The notes under the pieces: generated by a model
Databases searched by the model: none
Told to the model about the DNA's origin: nothing
The model's input: the letters and a program-made list of their open reading frames with translations, nothing else
Translations under genes and position numbers: made by a program
Assembly: GCF_033343995.1 (NCBI RefSeq)
Contig: NZ_CP137573.1
Span: 7,535,001 to 7,599,000, forward strand
DNA: 64,000 nt
Direction of reading: 5' to 3'
Origin: Streptomyces sp. HUAS YS2
GTDB taxonomy: Bacteria; Actinomycetota; Actinomycetes; Streptomycetales; Streptomycetaceae
Shown: piece after piece, positions 23,309 through 30,289 of the stretch
Position numbering within the stretch: the stretch's first letter is position 1
Layout of the letters: each line of letters opens with the position of its first letter

Positions 23309-24467
23309 AGAGCCGGTGGCCGTCGTCGGGGTCGGCCAGACCAAGCACGTCGCCGCCCGCCGGGACGTGTCCATCGCCGGCCTCGTCCGCGAGGCCGCGC
23401 AACGCGCCCTCGACGACGCCGAACTGACCTGGGCCGACATCGACGCCGTCGTGATCGGCAAGGCCCCGGACTTCTTCGAGGGCGTGATGATGCCGGAGCT
23501 GTACCTCGCCGACGCGCTCGGCGCGGTCGGCAAGCCCATGCTCCGCGTCCACACCGCGGGTTCGGTCGGCGGGTCGACGGCGCTGGTCGCCGCGAACCTG
23601 ATCGCCGCCCGGGTGCACGGCACCGTGCTCACCCTCGCCTTCGAGAAGCAGTCCGAGTCCAACGCGATGTGGGGGCTCTCCCTGCCGGTGCCCTTCCAGC
23701 AGCCGCTGCTCGCCGGCGCGGGCGGCTTCTTCGCCCCGCACGTCCGGGCGTACATGCGGCGCACCGGCGCCCCCGACACCGTCGGCTCCCTCGTCGCCTA
23801 CAAGGACCGGCGCAACGCGCTCAAGAACCCGTACGCGCACCTCCACGAGCACGACATCACCCTGGAGAAGGTGCAGGCGTCCCCGATGCTGTGGGACCCG
23901 ATCCGGTACTCCGAGACCTGCCCGTCCTCCGACGGCGCCTGCGCGATGATCCTCACCGACCGGGCGGGCGCGGCCCGCGCGCCCCGGCCGCCGGCCTGGG
24001 TGCACGGCGGTGCGATGCGCAGTGAGCCCACCCTGTTCGCCGGCAAGGACTTCGTCTCGCCGCAGGCCGGCAAGGACTGCGCCGCCGACGTCTACCACCA
24101 GGCCGGGATCACCGACCCGCGCCGGGAGATCGACGCCGTCGAGATGTACGTGCCGTTCTCCTGGTACGAGCCGATGTGGCTGGAGAACCTGGGCTTCGCC
24201 GAGGAGGGCGAGGGCTGGAAGCTCACCGAGTCCGGCGTCACCGAGATCGACGGTGACCTGCCGGTGAATCCGTCCGGCGGGGTGCTGTCCACCAACCCGA
24301 TCGGCGCGTCCGGGATGATCCGGTTCGCGGAGGCCGCGCTGCAGGTGCGGGGGCAGGCCGGGGAGCACCAGGTGCCGGACGCGCGACGGGCCCTCGGACA
24401 CGCGTACGGAGGTGGTGCGCAGTTCTTCGCCATGTGGCTGGTGGGGTCCGAGCCGCCCGCTTCCTGA
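23298..24467 (+). CDS. Thiolase-fold lipid-transfer protein (Ltp3-like)
   Basis: The 389-residue thiolase-superfamily protein carries VAVVGVGQTKHVAARRD, RVHTAGSVGGSTALVAANL, TCPSSDGACAMILTD, DLPVNPSGGVLSTNPIGAS and ALGHAYGGGAQFFAMW. The segment HTAGSVGGST replaces the Cys-containing motif of true thiolases, as in mycobacterial Ltp3. The ATG at 23298 has GGAGA upstream and lies inside the end of the Ltp4-like gene, so the two probably form a heteromer. In rhodococci ltp3 and ltp4 are needed for C24-branched sterol side chains; that role is inferred here. Confidence 0.86.
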   Translation: MSGKEPVAVVGVGQTKHVAARRDVSIAGLVREAAQRALDDAELTWADIDAVVIGKAPDFFEGVMMPELYLADALGAVGKPMLRVHTAGSVGGSTALVAANLIAARVHGTVLTLAFEKQSESNAMWGLSLPVPFQQPLLAGAGGFFAPHVRAYMRRTGAPDTVGSLVAYKDRRNALKNPYAHLHEHDITLEKVQASPMLWDPIRYSETCPSSDGACAMILTDRAGAARAPRPPAWVHGGAMRSEPTLFAGKDFVSPQAGKDCAADVYHQAGITDPRREIDAVEMYVPFSWYEPMWLENLGFAEEGEGWKLTESGVTEIDGDLPVNPSGGVLSTNPIGASGMIRFAEAALQVRGQAGEHQVPDARRALGHAYGGGAQFFAMWLVGSEPPAS

Positions 24468-24541
24468 GGTCTGTCGGCACCCGGTGCCGCTCGCTACCCT
24501 GAGGCCCGGACGACGTTGTGGGACGCGGGAGGAGCACGGAC

Positions 24542-24784
24542 GTGGCCGAGAGCACCACTGCCCAGCACGCCTTCATGGGCTGGGAGAAGCCGGAACTCGA
24601 CCTGAGCAACGCCGACTGGCGCTCGGGCAGTCAGGGCACGGGCGATGTCCAGATCGCCTTCGTGGAGGGCTTCATCGCGATGCGCAACGGCGGCCGTCCG
24701 GAGGCACCGTCGCTGATCTTCACCCCGGCGGAGTGGCGGGCGTTCGTCCTCAACGCCCGCGACGGCGAGTTCGACCTCACCTGA
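24542..24784 (+). CDS. DUF397 domain protein
   Basis: The 80-residue protein has the DUF397 pattern: a W-x-x-(S/G) start (DWRSGSQGTGDVQIAFVEGFIAMRN), then SLIFTPAEWRAFVLNARDGEFDL. These small Streptomyces proteins usually sit beside XRE regulators and resemble BldB/WhiJ-associated partners. No XRE gene is adjacent here, so it is an orphan. The GTG at 24542 has GGAGG 9 nt upstream. Confidence 0.85.
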   Translation: MAESTTAQHAFMGWEKPELDLSNADWRSGSQGTGDVQIAFVEGFIAMRNGGRPEAPSLIFTPAEWRAFVLNARDGEFDLT

Positions 24785-24798
24785 GCCGCGGACCGCAC

Positions 24799-24841
24799 CG
24801 GACCGGCCCGCACGGGAACCCTCCCCGAGCGGGCCGGTCCG
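24799..24841. terminator. Bidirectional terminator
   Basis: CGGACCGGCCCGC and GCGGGCCGGTCCG, 13-nt perfect arms with a 17-nt loop, between the convergent DUF397 and glycosidase genes. Confidence 0.7.
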
Positions 24842-24853
24842 GGTCCGGGACCG

Positions 24854-27460
24854 TCAGGACGGCAGCGTCCACTGCTGGAGCGGGGCCGCGGAGCAGGGCT
24901 GGATCACCAGCCGGGTCACGCCGTCAGGGGCCGTCTCGGCGCCGAGGCACAGCCCCGACTTCGTGTTCCGCAGCGTGCGGTCGGACTGAGCCGTCCAGGC
25001 CTGCGCCGGGGTGCCGTTGCAGGCGTACAGCTGAACGACCGTGCCGGGCGTGACCGCCCCGCCCCGCACGTCCATGCACGAGCCGAGCGCCCGCAGGGTG
25101 TCGTCGCCCGGGACCGTCCAGGTCTGCGCGGCGCTTCCGTCGCAGCGGCCCGTGCGCAGCGCGGTCCCGTTGGCGGGATTCCCGTTCGTCACCTCCACGC
25201 AGTCGCCGCCCGCACCGGTGACCGGGCCGGCGGGCGGAGGCGGCGGCAGGGCGTCACGGACCCGCTCCGCGAGGGCCACCGGGTCGCCGTGGGGCTCCAC
25301 CGGATGGCTGTCCCGCTTCGCGTTCCAGGCGTTCTCCCACGCGAACCAGTCGATCGCGGCGGGCGGCTGCCCGGAGACCAGGGACTCCTCCAGGCCGTCC
25401 AGGTACGTCGCCCAGCGCGGTGCGTAGAAGTCCGAGACGAGGCCCGACCACTCGCGGTTGGCGTAGTCGTGCAGCCCGGCCTCGCTGCCGGTGCGATGGC
25501 CCCAGGTCGTCAGGATCGAACGGGCGTCGAACTCCCTCGCCGCCCGTTCGGCGTCCGTCGTGCCCCACGCCTTCGCTTCCTCCAGCCACGGTCCCAGCAG
25601 GAACCGGCGGTCCGTGGCCAGGAGTTCGTCGAGCAGGGCGAGGTCGCGCCTCCACTCGCCGGACCGCTCGCGGAAGGCGGTCAGGTCCTTCGCGTCGTAC
25701 GCGGCCCTGATCTGCGGCAGCAGCGTACGGCTCCGGTTCGCGAGCGACTGCCGCGCGGTGTCCACCAGGTCGAAGCGGTACGCGTCGGTTCTGCGCAATT
25801 CCGGCGCGGCCTGGAGCAGTTCGGACAGCGCGCGCTGCACGGTGGCGGCGTCGTACCGCATCGACTTCGGGCTCCAGGCCGCCGCCGAGCGCGCCGTCAG
25901 GCTCGGCCGGGCCGTGAACAGGCTGTCCTGCGACTCGCTCCACGAACTGGACGGGGTGCTGTACGGGCCGCGCCGCAGCCACTCCCACGCCCGCGCGGCA
26001 TGCGGGTCGGGCGCGCCGTAGCGCCGTGCCGCGTAGTCCGCGAACCAGGCGGCGTGGTCGACGGGGCCGGTGCGCCAGGCGAGTTCGGTGAACAGCTCGA
26101 AGGCGGCGGGGTTGCCGCCGGTCGCCTCGGGCAGGTACGCGATGCCGCGCAGGGCGCTGTTCGGCTTGGCGCGCCAGGCGTCGAAACGGCTCGCCCACAC
26201 GGCGGTGTTGGCGCCCAGGGAGGTGTGTCCGCCGAAGTTGGGGATGGTGCCGAAGGCGTACGGGGTGCCGTGCCAGGAGGTCTCGCGGTCCAGTCCGTCG
26301 TATCGGTCGGACAGGCCGTCCACGACGAGCAGCCGGGACTTGTCGACCGCGTCGAGGAGCTCGACGTGCGGGTTGCTCTGCCAGCCGAGCAGGACCCAGA
26401 TGGCGCCGGGCCGGGCGGTCTGCAGCGCGTTCATCACGCCGACGGCGGCGTCCGGGACGGGTACGTCGCCCGCGTTCCCTCCTTCGTGCAGGAGGTCCAT
26501 CTTGTACATCGTGGAGGTGCCGAGCAGTCGCGCCTGGTGGCGGTAGAAGGCCTCGGCGACCTTCGGGAACATCGCGTTCCGCGGATCCAGCCAGTCCGGC
26601 CGGGCGAAGCCGACCCAGTTGCCCTGCGGGACCACCCGGCCGGCCGGGTTGCGGTCCACGAAGCCCGGCGGGACCGTCCCGAAGTACCCGGGCAGGACGG
26701 GCGTCATGCCGAGCTGCCGCAGCCGCTCCACGATCCGCCGGCCGAGGGCCGCGCGCTCCTCGACGAGCCGTTCCGTGAGCGGCCCGCCGAAGCCGGACAT
26801 GTTCTGCATCAGCCACCAGGGCTGGTGTGCGGGCCCGGGGATCCACGAGCGGAGCTCGTCGCGGCCGTAGCCGAACTCCTGCAGCGCGGCGTGGTACGGG
26901 GCCTCGGCGCCCATCTGGACGAAGACCTCGTTCACGCCGTGCAGGGCGAGCAGGTCGATCTGCCGCTCGTACGTCGCCCAGTCCCGGTACGCGCCCGAGT
27001 AGCCGTCGTCGGTGTCGTTGAGGGCGAACCGGTGCGGCACCGAGGCCGGGCGGTGGATCGTCCCGGACGGCGCGGGCAGGGTGGCGGGCAGAGCGGACGT
27101 GCTGCGGCCGGGCCAGCCGAGATCGACTCCGGCGGAGTGCTTGAGGTACCAGTTCACGCCGCTGAGCAGCACCGCGGGGCTGGTGCCCCGCACGTGCAGG
27201 TCTCCGGCGGAGCCGGAGACGGAGAAGTAGTCGCCGGAGGCGGGGCGGGCGACCGGCTCCAGGGCGAACTGGGTCACGTGCCGGGGCAGCAGCCGGGCGA
27301 GGGCCGCGCGGGCCGGTCCGGCGGAGAAGGCGGGGGTGGGGGCGGCGGAGGAGACGGTGGGCAGCACGGTCAGGGCGGTGGCGCACACGGCGAGCGCCAT
27401 GGCCGTGCGGGCAGCCCAGGACATGGCCCGGGATCTGAGGAATCTCACGTGTCGGCTCAT
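24854..27460 (-). CDS. Secreted alpha-N-acetylglucosaminidase (GH89) with C-terminal ricin-type lectin domain
   Basis: The 868-residue protein has a signal peptide (MSWAARTAMALAVCATALTVL, shown in part) and an N-terminal NAGLU-type domain. The GH89 TIM barrel covers about 140-480 (RFALNDTDDGYSGAYRDW, HGVNEVFVQMGAEAPYH, MSGFGGPL, PNFGGHTSLGANT), followed by a helical C-terminal domain. A ricin B-type lectin domain (about 735-868) has GSCMDVRGG and SGLCLGAET repeats with paired Cys. GH89 enzymes remove terminal alpha-linked GlcNAc. A ROK repressor is divergent, and a perfect dyad overlaps the predicted promoter, implying induction by GlcNAc or a glycan fragment. The start at 27460 has a poor Shine-Dalgarno; in-frame starts a few residues later are possible. 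Confidence 0.88.
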   Translation of the reverse strand: MSRHVRFLRSRAMSWAARTAMALAVCATALTVLPTVSSAAPTPAFSAGPARAALARLLPRHVTQFALEPVARPASGDYFSVSGSAGDLHVRGTSPAVLLSGVNWYLKHSAGVDLGWPGRSTSALPATLPAPSGTIHRPASVPHRFALNDTDDGYSGAYRDWATYERQIDLLALHGVNEVFVQMGAEAPYHAALQEFGYGRDELRSWIPGPAHQPWWLMQNMSGFGGPLTERLVEERAALGRRIVERLRQLGMTPVLPGYFGTVPPGFVDRNPAGRVVPQGNWVGFARPDWLDPRNAMFPKVAEAFYRHQARLLGTSTMYKMDLLHEGGNAGDVPVPDAAVGVMNALQTARPGAIWVLLGWQSNPHVELLDAVDKSRLLVVDGLSDRYDGLDRETSWHGTPYAFGTIPNFGGHTSLGANTAVWASRFDAWRAKPNSALRGIAYLPEATGGNPAAFELFTELAWRTGPVDHAAWFADYAARRYGAPDPHAARAWEWLRRGPYSTPSSSWSESQDSLFTARPSLTARSAAAWSPKSMRYDAATVQRALSELLQAAPELRRTDAYRFDLVDTARQSLANRSRTLLPQIRAAYDAKDLTAFRERSGEWRRDLALLDELLATDRRFLLGPWLEEAKAWGTTDAERAAREFDARSILTTWGHRTGSEAGLHDYANREWSGLVSDFYAPRWATYLDGLEESLVSGQPPAAIDWFAWENAWNAKRDSHPVEPHGDPVALAERVRDALPPPPPAGPVTGAGGDCVEVTNGNPANGTALRTGRCDGSAAQTWTVPGDDTLRALGSCMDVRGGAVTPGTVVQLYACNGTPAQAWTAQSDRTLRNTKSGLCLGAETAPDGVTRLVIQPCSAAPLQQWTLPS

Positions 27461-27485
27461 CCCATCGGAAGGATCGGAAAGCAGT

Positions 27486-27508
27486 TATTAACGGAGCGTT
27501 CGTTAATA
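27486..27508. promoter_or_regulatory. ROK repressor operator dyad
   Basis: TATTAACG-GAGCGTT-CGTTAATA is a perfect inverted repeat with 8-nt arms. It is AT-rich against the GC-rich background and lies between the GH89 and ROK genes. It covers the -10 element and predicted start of the GH89 promoter, where a repressor would block transcription. Confidence 0.7.
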
Positions 27509-27533
27509 TGGGAGGGGGCCTGGCCCCTGTCAA
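27505..27533 (-). promoter_or_regulatory. Predicted promoter of the GH89 gene
   Basis: On the minus strand, TTGACA (27533-27528) and CATATT (27510-27505) are separated by 17 nt, close to the housekeeping sigma consensus. The -10 overlaps the ROK operator dyad. The transcript would have a leader of about 40 nt. Confidence 0.6.
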
Positions 27534-27609
27534 TGGCTACGCCCATCCGGGCGCTTGGACTTTCGGTAGGGTGCCGACACCGGGGCAGGAGACCGAGCAG
27601 GGGGAGTCG

Positions 27610-28836
27610 ATGCAGGTGAGCGGCGGTGGCGCGGCGACCGGGCCGCACGTACTGCGCCGGATGAACGTCGCGGCCGTCCTTGCCGCGCTCCGCGAGGCCG
27701 GAGCCGCGACCGCCCGGGTCACCGAGCTCGCCGCGGCCACCGGGCTCTCCCGGCCCGCCGTCACCCGGGCCCTCACCGAACTGCGGGAACGCGGCCTGGT
27801 CGACTTCGCACCGGCGGCCCCCGCCGGCCCTCCGGCCCCGCAGCGTGGCCGCCCCGCCCAGTACGCGCGCTTCCGCGCCGAGGTCGGCCACGTCGCCGGC
27901 GTGGACATAGGCCCGCACAAGGTCCTCGTCCTCGTCGCCGACCTCGCGGGCCGTGTCCGCGCCGCCCACCGGGCCGCCGTCGCCCCCGGCGCCACCGGCC
28001 CCGAGCTCTTCACGGCCGTCCGCACCGCCCTCACCGCCGCCGCCGCGGAGGCGGGCCTGGACCCCTCCGGCCTCTGGGCGGTCGCCGCCGGCACCCCGGG
28101 CATCGTCGACCGCGACCGGGGCGAGGTCCTCCTCGCCCCGAGCATCCCCGGCTGGGCCGGACTGCCCGCCGTCGGCGAGCTCCGCGACTGGCTGCGCTGC
28201 CCCGTCCTCCTCGACAACGACGTGAACCTCGCCGTCCTCGCGGAGCGCCGGCTCGGCCCGGCCGCCGACACCGACAACCTGGTGTTCGTCCAGTGGGGCG
28301 AACGGATCGGCACCGGCATCGTCATCGGCGGCCGTCCCTACCGGGGCGCCTCCGCCGCCGCCGGCGAACTCGGCTTCGTCGACCTCGACGGGCCCGGCGA
28401 CGGCCCCGTCGAGCCGCTGCGGCCCGACGGCATGGGTCCCTTCGAGCGACTCGTCGGGGCCGCCGCCGTGCACCGGCTCGCGGTGGCCGCCGGCGCCCCG
28501 GTCGGCGAGGGCCACGACATCGCGCCGCTCTTCGCCGCGGCCGCCGCCGGCGACCCGCACGCGCTGGCCGTCGTCGACGAGGTAGCCGACCGCTTCGCCC
28601 GCGGCCTGGCAACCCTGCTGCTCATCCTCGACCCCGGCCGGGTGGTGATCGGCGGCGGAGTCTCGCAGGCCGGCGAGACCCTGCTCGGCCCGCTCCGCCG
28701 CCACCTGCGCGGGCGCACCCTCGTCCCCGTGACCGTGGAGGCCTCGGCCCTCGGCGAGCGGTCCGTGGCGCTCGGCGCCGTACGGCAGGCCCTCGGCGCC
28801 GCCGAGGAGCGCCTCACCGGCCCCGCGCACCTCTGA
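27610..28836 (+). CDS. ROK family transcriptional regulator
   Basis: The 408-residue ROK protein has an N-terminal winged helix (about 10-75, ATARVTELAAATGLSRPAVT) and a sugar-kinase-like ROK domain. The latter includes VAGVDIGPHKVLVLVADL, the DNDVNLAVLAERRLG segment, GTGIVIGGRPYRGASAAAGELG and DPGRVVIGGGVSQAG. The CxCGxxGC zinc motif of typical ROK proteins is not visible between AAGELG and the C-terminal helices, so it may be a metal-free ROK repressor. The ATG at 27610 has GGGGAG just upstream. It is divergent from the GH89 gene, whose product releases GlcNAc, a plausible inducer. Confidence 0.92.
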   Translation: MQVSGGGAATGPHVLRRMNVAAVLAALREAGAATARVTELAAATGLSRPAVTRALTELRERGLVDFAPAAPAGPPAPQRGRPAQYARFRAEVGHVAGVDIGPHKVLVLVADLAGRVRAAHRAAVAPGATGPELFTAVRTALTAAAAEAGLDPSGLWAVAAGTPGIVDRDRGEVLLAPSIPGWAGLPAVGELRDWLRCPVLLDNDVNLAVLAERRLGPAADTDNLVFVQWGERIGTGIVIGGRPYRGASAAAGELGFVDLDGPGDGPVEPLRPDGMGPFERLVGAAAVHRLAVAAGAPVGEGHDIAPLFAAAAAGDPHALAVVDEVADRFARGLATLLLILDPGRVVIGGGVSQAGETLLGPLRRHLRGRTLVPVTVEASALGERSVALGAVRQALGAAEERLTGPAHL

Positions 28837-28860
28837 CCCGGCCCGGCTATCGTGCCGATC

Positions 28861-29286
28861 ATGAGCGGTGAACGTGACCTCGCCCGGCTGATCTCCGGCA
28901 TGCGGCCCGAGCCGAACCCCGGCCGGTACGTCTTCACGACCGTGACCGGGGCCGTCCCGGCCGGACTCGCCCCCGTGGTCACCGTCCGCGAGGAGGAGGG
29001 CACGACCCTCGTCCTGCGCCAGGAGGAGGCCGACGCCGTCGCGCTGCCGTACGACTATGCGGCGGCCTGGATCACCTTGCGGATCCACTCGGCGCTGGAC
29101 GCCGTCGGCCTGACCGCCGCCTTCGCCCGCGCCCTGGCCGACGCAGGGCTCAGCTGCAACGTGGTCGCGGGCTTCCACCACGACCATCTCTTCGTGGAAC
29201 ACGACCGGGTGTACGAGGCGTTGGCGGTGCTCCGCGGCCTCGCCGACCGTGCGGCCCGGGACGCCCGGGACACCGCGCAGACCTGA
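28861..29286 (+). CDS. ACT-domain-like small protein
   Basis: The 141-residue protein resembles the DUF2241-type ACT-domain proteins. SGERDLARLISGMRPEPNPGRYVFTT-type N-termini and VVTVREEEGTTLVL-type strands are followed by LDAVGLTAAFARALADAG and VVAGFHHDHLFVEHDRV, with a fold of two ferredoxin-like ACT units. Such proteins may bind amino acids; the function is unknown. No Shine-Dalgarno is seen; TATCGT lies 7 nt before the ATG, suggesting a leaderless start. A GTG at 28852 is the alternative. Confidence 0.78.
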   Translation: MSGERDLARLISGMRPEPNPGRYVFTTVTGAVPAGLAPVVTVREEEGTTLVLRQEEADAVALPYDYAAAWITLRIHSALDAVGLTAAFARALADAGLSCNVVAGFHHDHLFVEHDRVYEALAVLRGLADRAARDARDTAQT

Positions 29287-29356
29287 CATCCGACGGGCCC
29301 GCCCGGCCCCGGCCCCGGCGCGTCGCGGAGTGCCGGGGGACACGTACCATGGCCCT

Positions 29357-29857
29357 ATGTCCTTCCTCCGCCGCCGCAGCGCCGCCACACCCGCGGGCCC
29401 GGACTTCGACGTCCTGGCCATGGATCCGGGGGACTGGCCCGGCAACCTCGGCGCCGGTCTGCTGCCCGCTCCCGACGGCTCCTGCCAGGGCGTGTTCCTC
29501 CGGTACGACCTGTTCGGCGGCCGCGGCCCCGCGATGATCATCGGCAACCTGCCGGAGGGCTCCCCGGCCCGCGAGCTCGCCGAAGGCCAGATCCCCTTCG
29601 AGGTGGCCCAGCTGCTCGCGGCGCTCGACAACGACGAGCCGGTCGAGGTCCTCGACACCGAGGACATCCCGGTGATGCAGGGCGACAACCTGCTGATCGT
29701 GCGCCGCCTCAAGCTCTCCGAGAGCCGGATCTCCTGCGTGCAGTTCGACCGCAGCGACAACGTGCTGGTCACCATCGCCAGTTGGGACCGTCCGATCACG
29801 GACGACCTCTACGCGCTGCTCAAGCCGCTGCCGGCCGAACTGTTCCAGCAGGGCTGA
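29357..29857 (+). CDS. Conserved hypothetical protein
   Basis: This 166-residue acidic cytosolic protein has no signal peptide or membrane segment. Recognisable stretches are FDVLAMDPGDWPGNLGAGLL, RGPAMIIGNLPEGSPAREL and RISCVQFDRSDNVLVTIASW. I do not recognise a family. TACCAT lies six bases before the ATG at 29357, again the leaderless pattern. It is followed 18 nt later by the S4-domain gene, so the two may be co-transcribed. Confidence 0.75.
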   Translation: MSFLRRRSAATPAGPDFDVLAMDPGDWPGNLGAGLLPAPDGSCQGVFLRYDLFGGRGPAMIIGNLPEGSPARELAEGQIPFEVAQLLAALDNDEPVEVLDTEDIPVMQGDNLLIVRRLKLSESRISCVQFDRSDNVLVTIASWDRPITDDLYALLKPLPAELFQQG

Positions 29858-29875
29858 CGAGAGGGGCGGGGGCCG

Positions 29876-30241
29876 ATGAGCGCACGGGTCGACAGCTGGA
29901 TCTGGGCCGTACGTCTGACCAAGACCCGCTCGCAGGCCGCCGCGGCCTGCCGCGCCGGGCACGTCAAGGTGAACGGCGAGCGCGCCAAGCCCGCCCAGCC
30001 GGTCAAGCCCGGTGACGAGGTCCGGCTCTTCCACGGCGGGCGCGAGCGGATCGTCGAGGTCAAGCAGCTGCTCGTCAAGCGGGTCGGCCCGCCGGTCGCC
30101 GCAGAGGCGTACGTCGACAACAGCCCGCCTCCGCCCCCGCGCGAGCACGTGGCGATCGCCGCGGTCCGCGACCGCGGCGCAGGCCGCCCCACCAAGCGCG
30201 ACCGGCGCGAACTGGACCAGCTCCGCGGCCGCACCTCCTGA
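29876..30241 (+). CDS. S4-domain RNA-binding protein (Hsp15-like)
   Basis: The 121-residue basic protein starts with an S4 domain: RVDSWIWAVRLTKTRSQA, CRAGHVKVNGERAKPAQPV and PGDEVRLF. This matches E. coli Hsp15 (HslR), which rescues stalled 50S subunits carrying peptidyl-tRNA. The C-terminus is a basic tail with KRDRRELDQLRGR. GAGGGGCGGGGG-type purines precede the ATG. It closes the cluster, and a strong hairpin follows 11 nt later. Confidence 0.88.
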   Translation: MSARVDSWIWAVRLTKTRSQAAAACRAGHVKVNGERAKPAQPVKPGDEVRLFHGGRERIVEVKQLLVKRVGPPVAAEAYVDNSPPPPPREHVAIAAVRDRGAGRPTKRDRRELDQLRGRTS

Positions 30242-30251
30242 GACGCGTGAC

Positions 30252-30285
30252 GAAGGCCGCCCCCGGCTCCCCGGGGGCGGCCTTC
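30252..30285. terminator. Bidirectional terminator between the S4 and geosmin synthase genes
   Basis: GAAGGCCGCCCCCGG and CCGGGGGCGGCCTTC are 15-nt perfect arms with a CTCC loop, ending four bases before the geosmin synthase stop. Confidence 0.85.
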
Positions 30286-30289
30286 CGCG

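Noticed and set aside
24854..27619. Several overlapping long frames opposite the GH89 gene
   Set aside because: Only the minus-strand GH89 frame has a signal peptide, conserved motifs and a plausible start; the others have low-complexity Arg/Pro/Gly composition.
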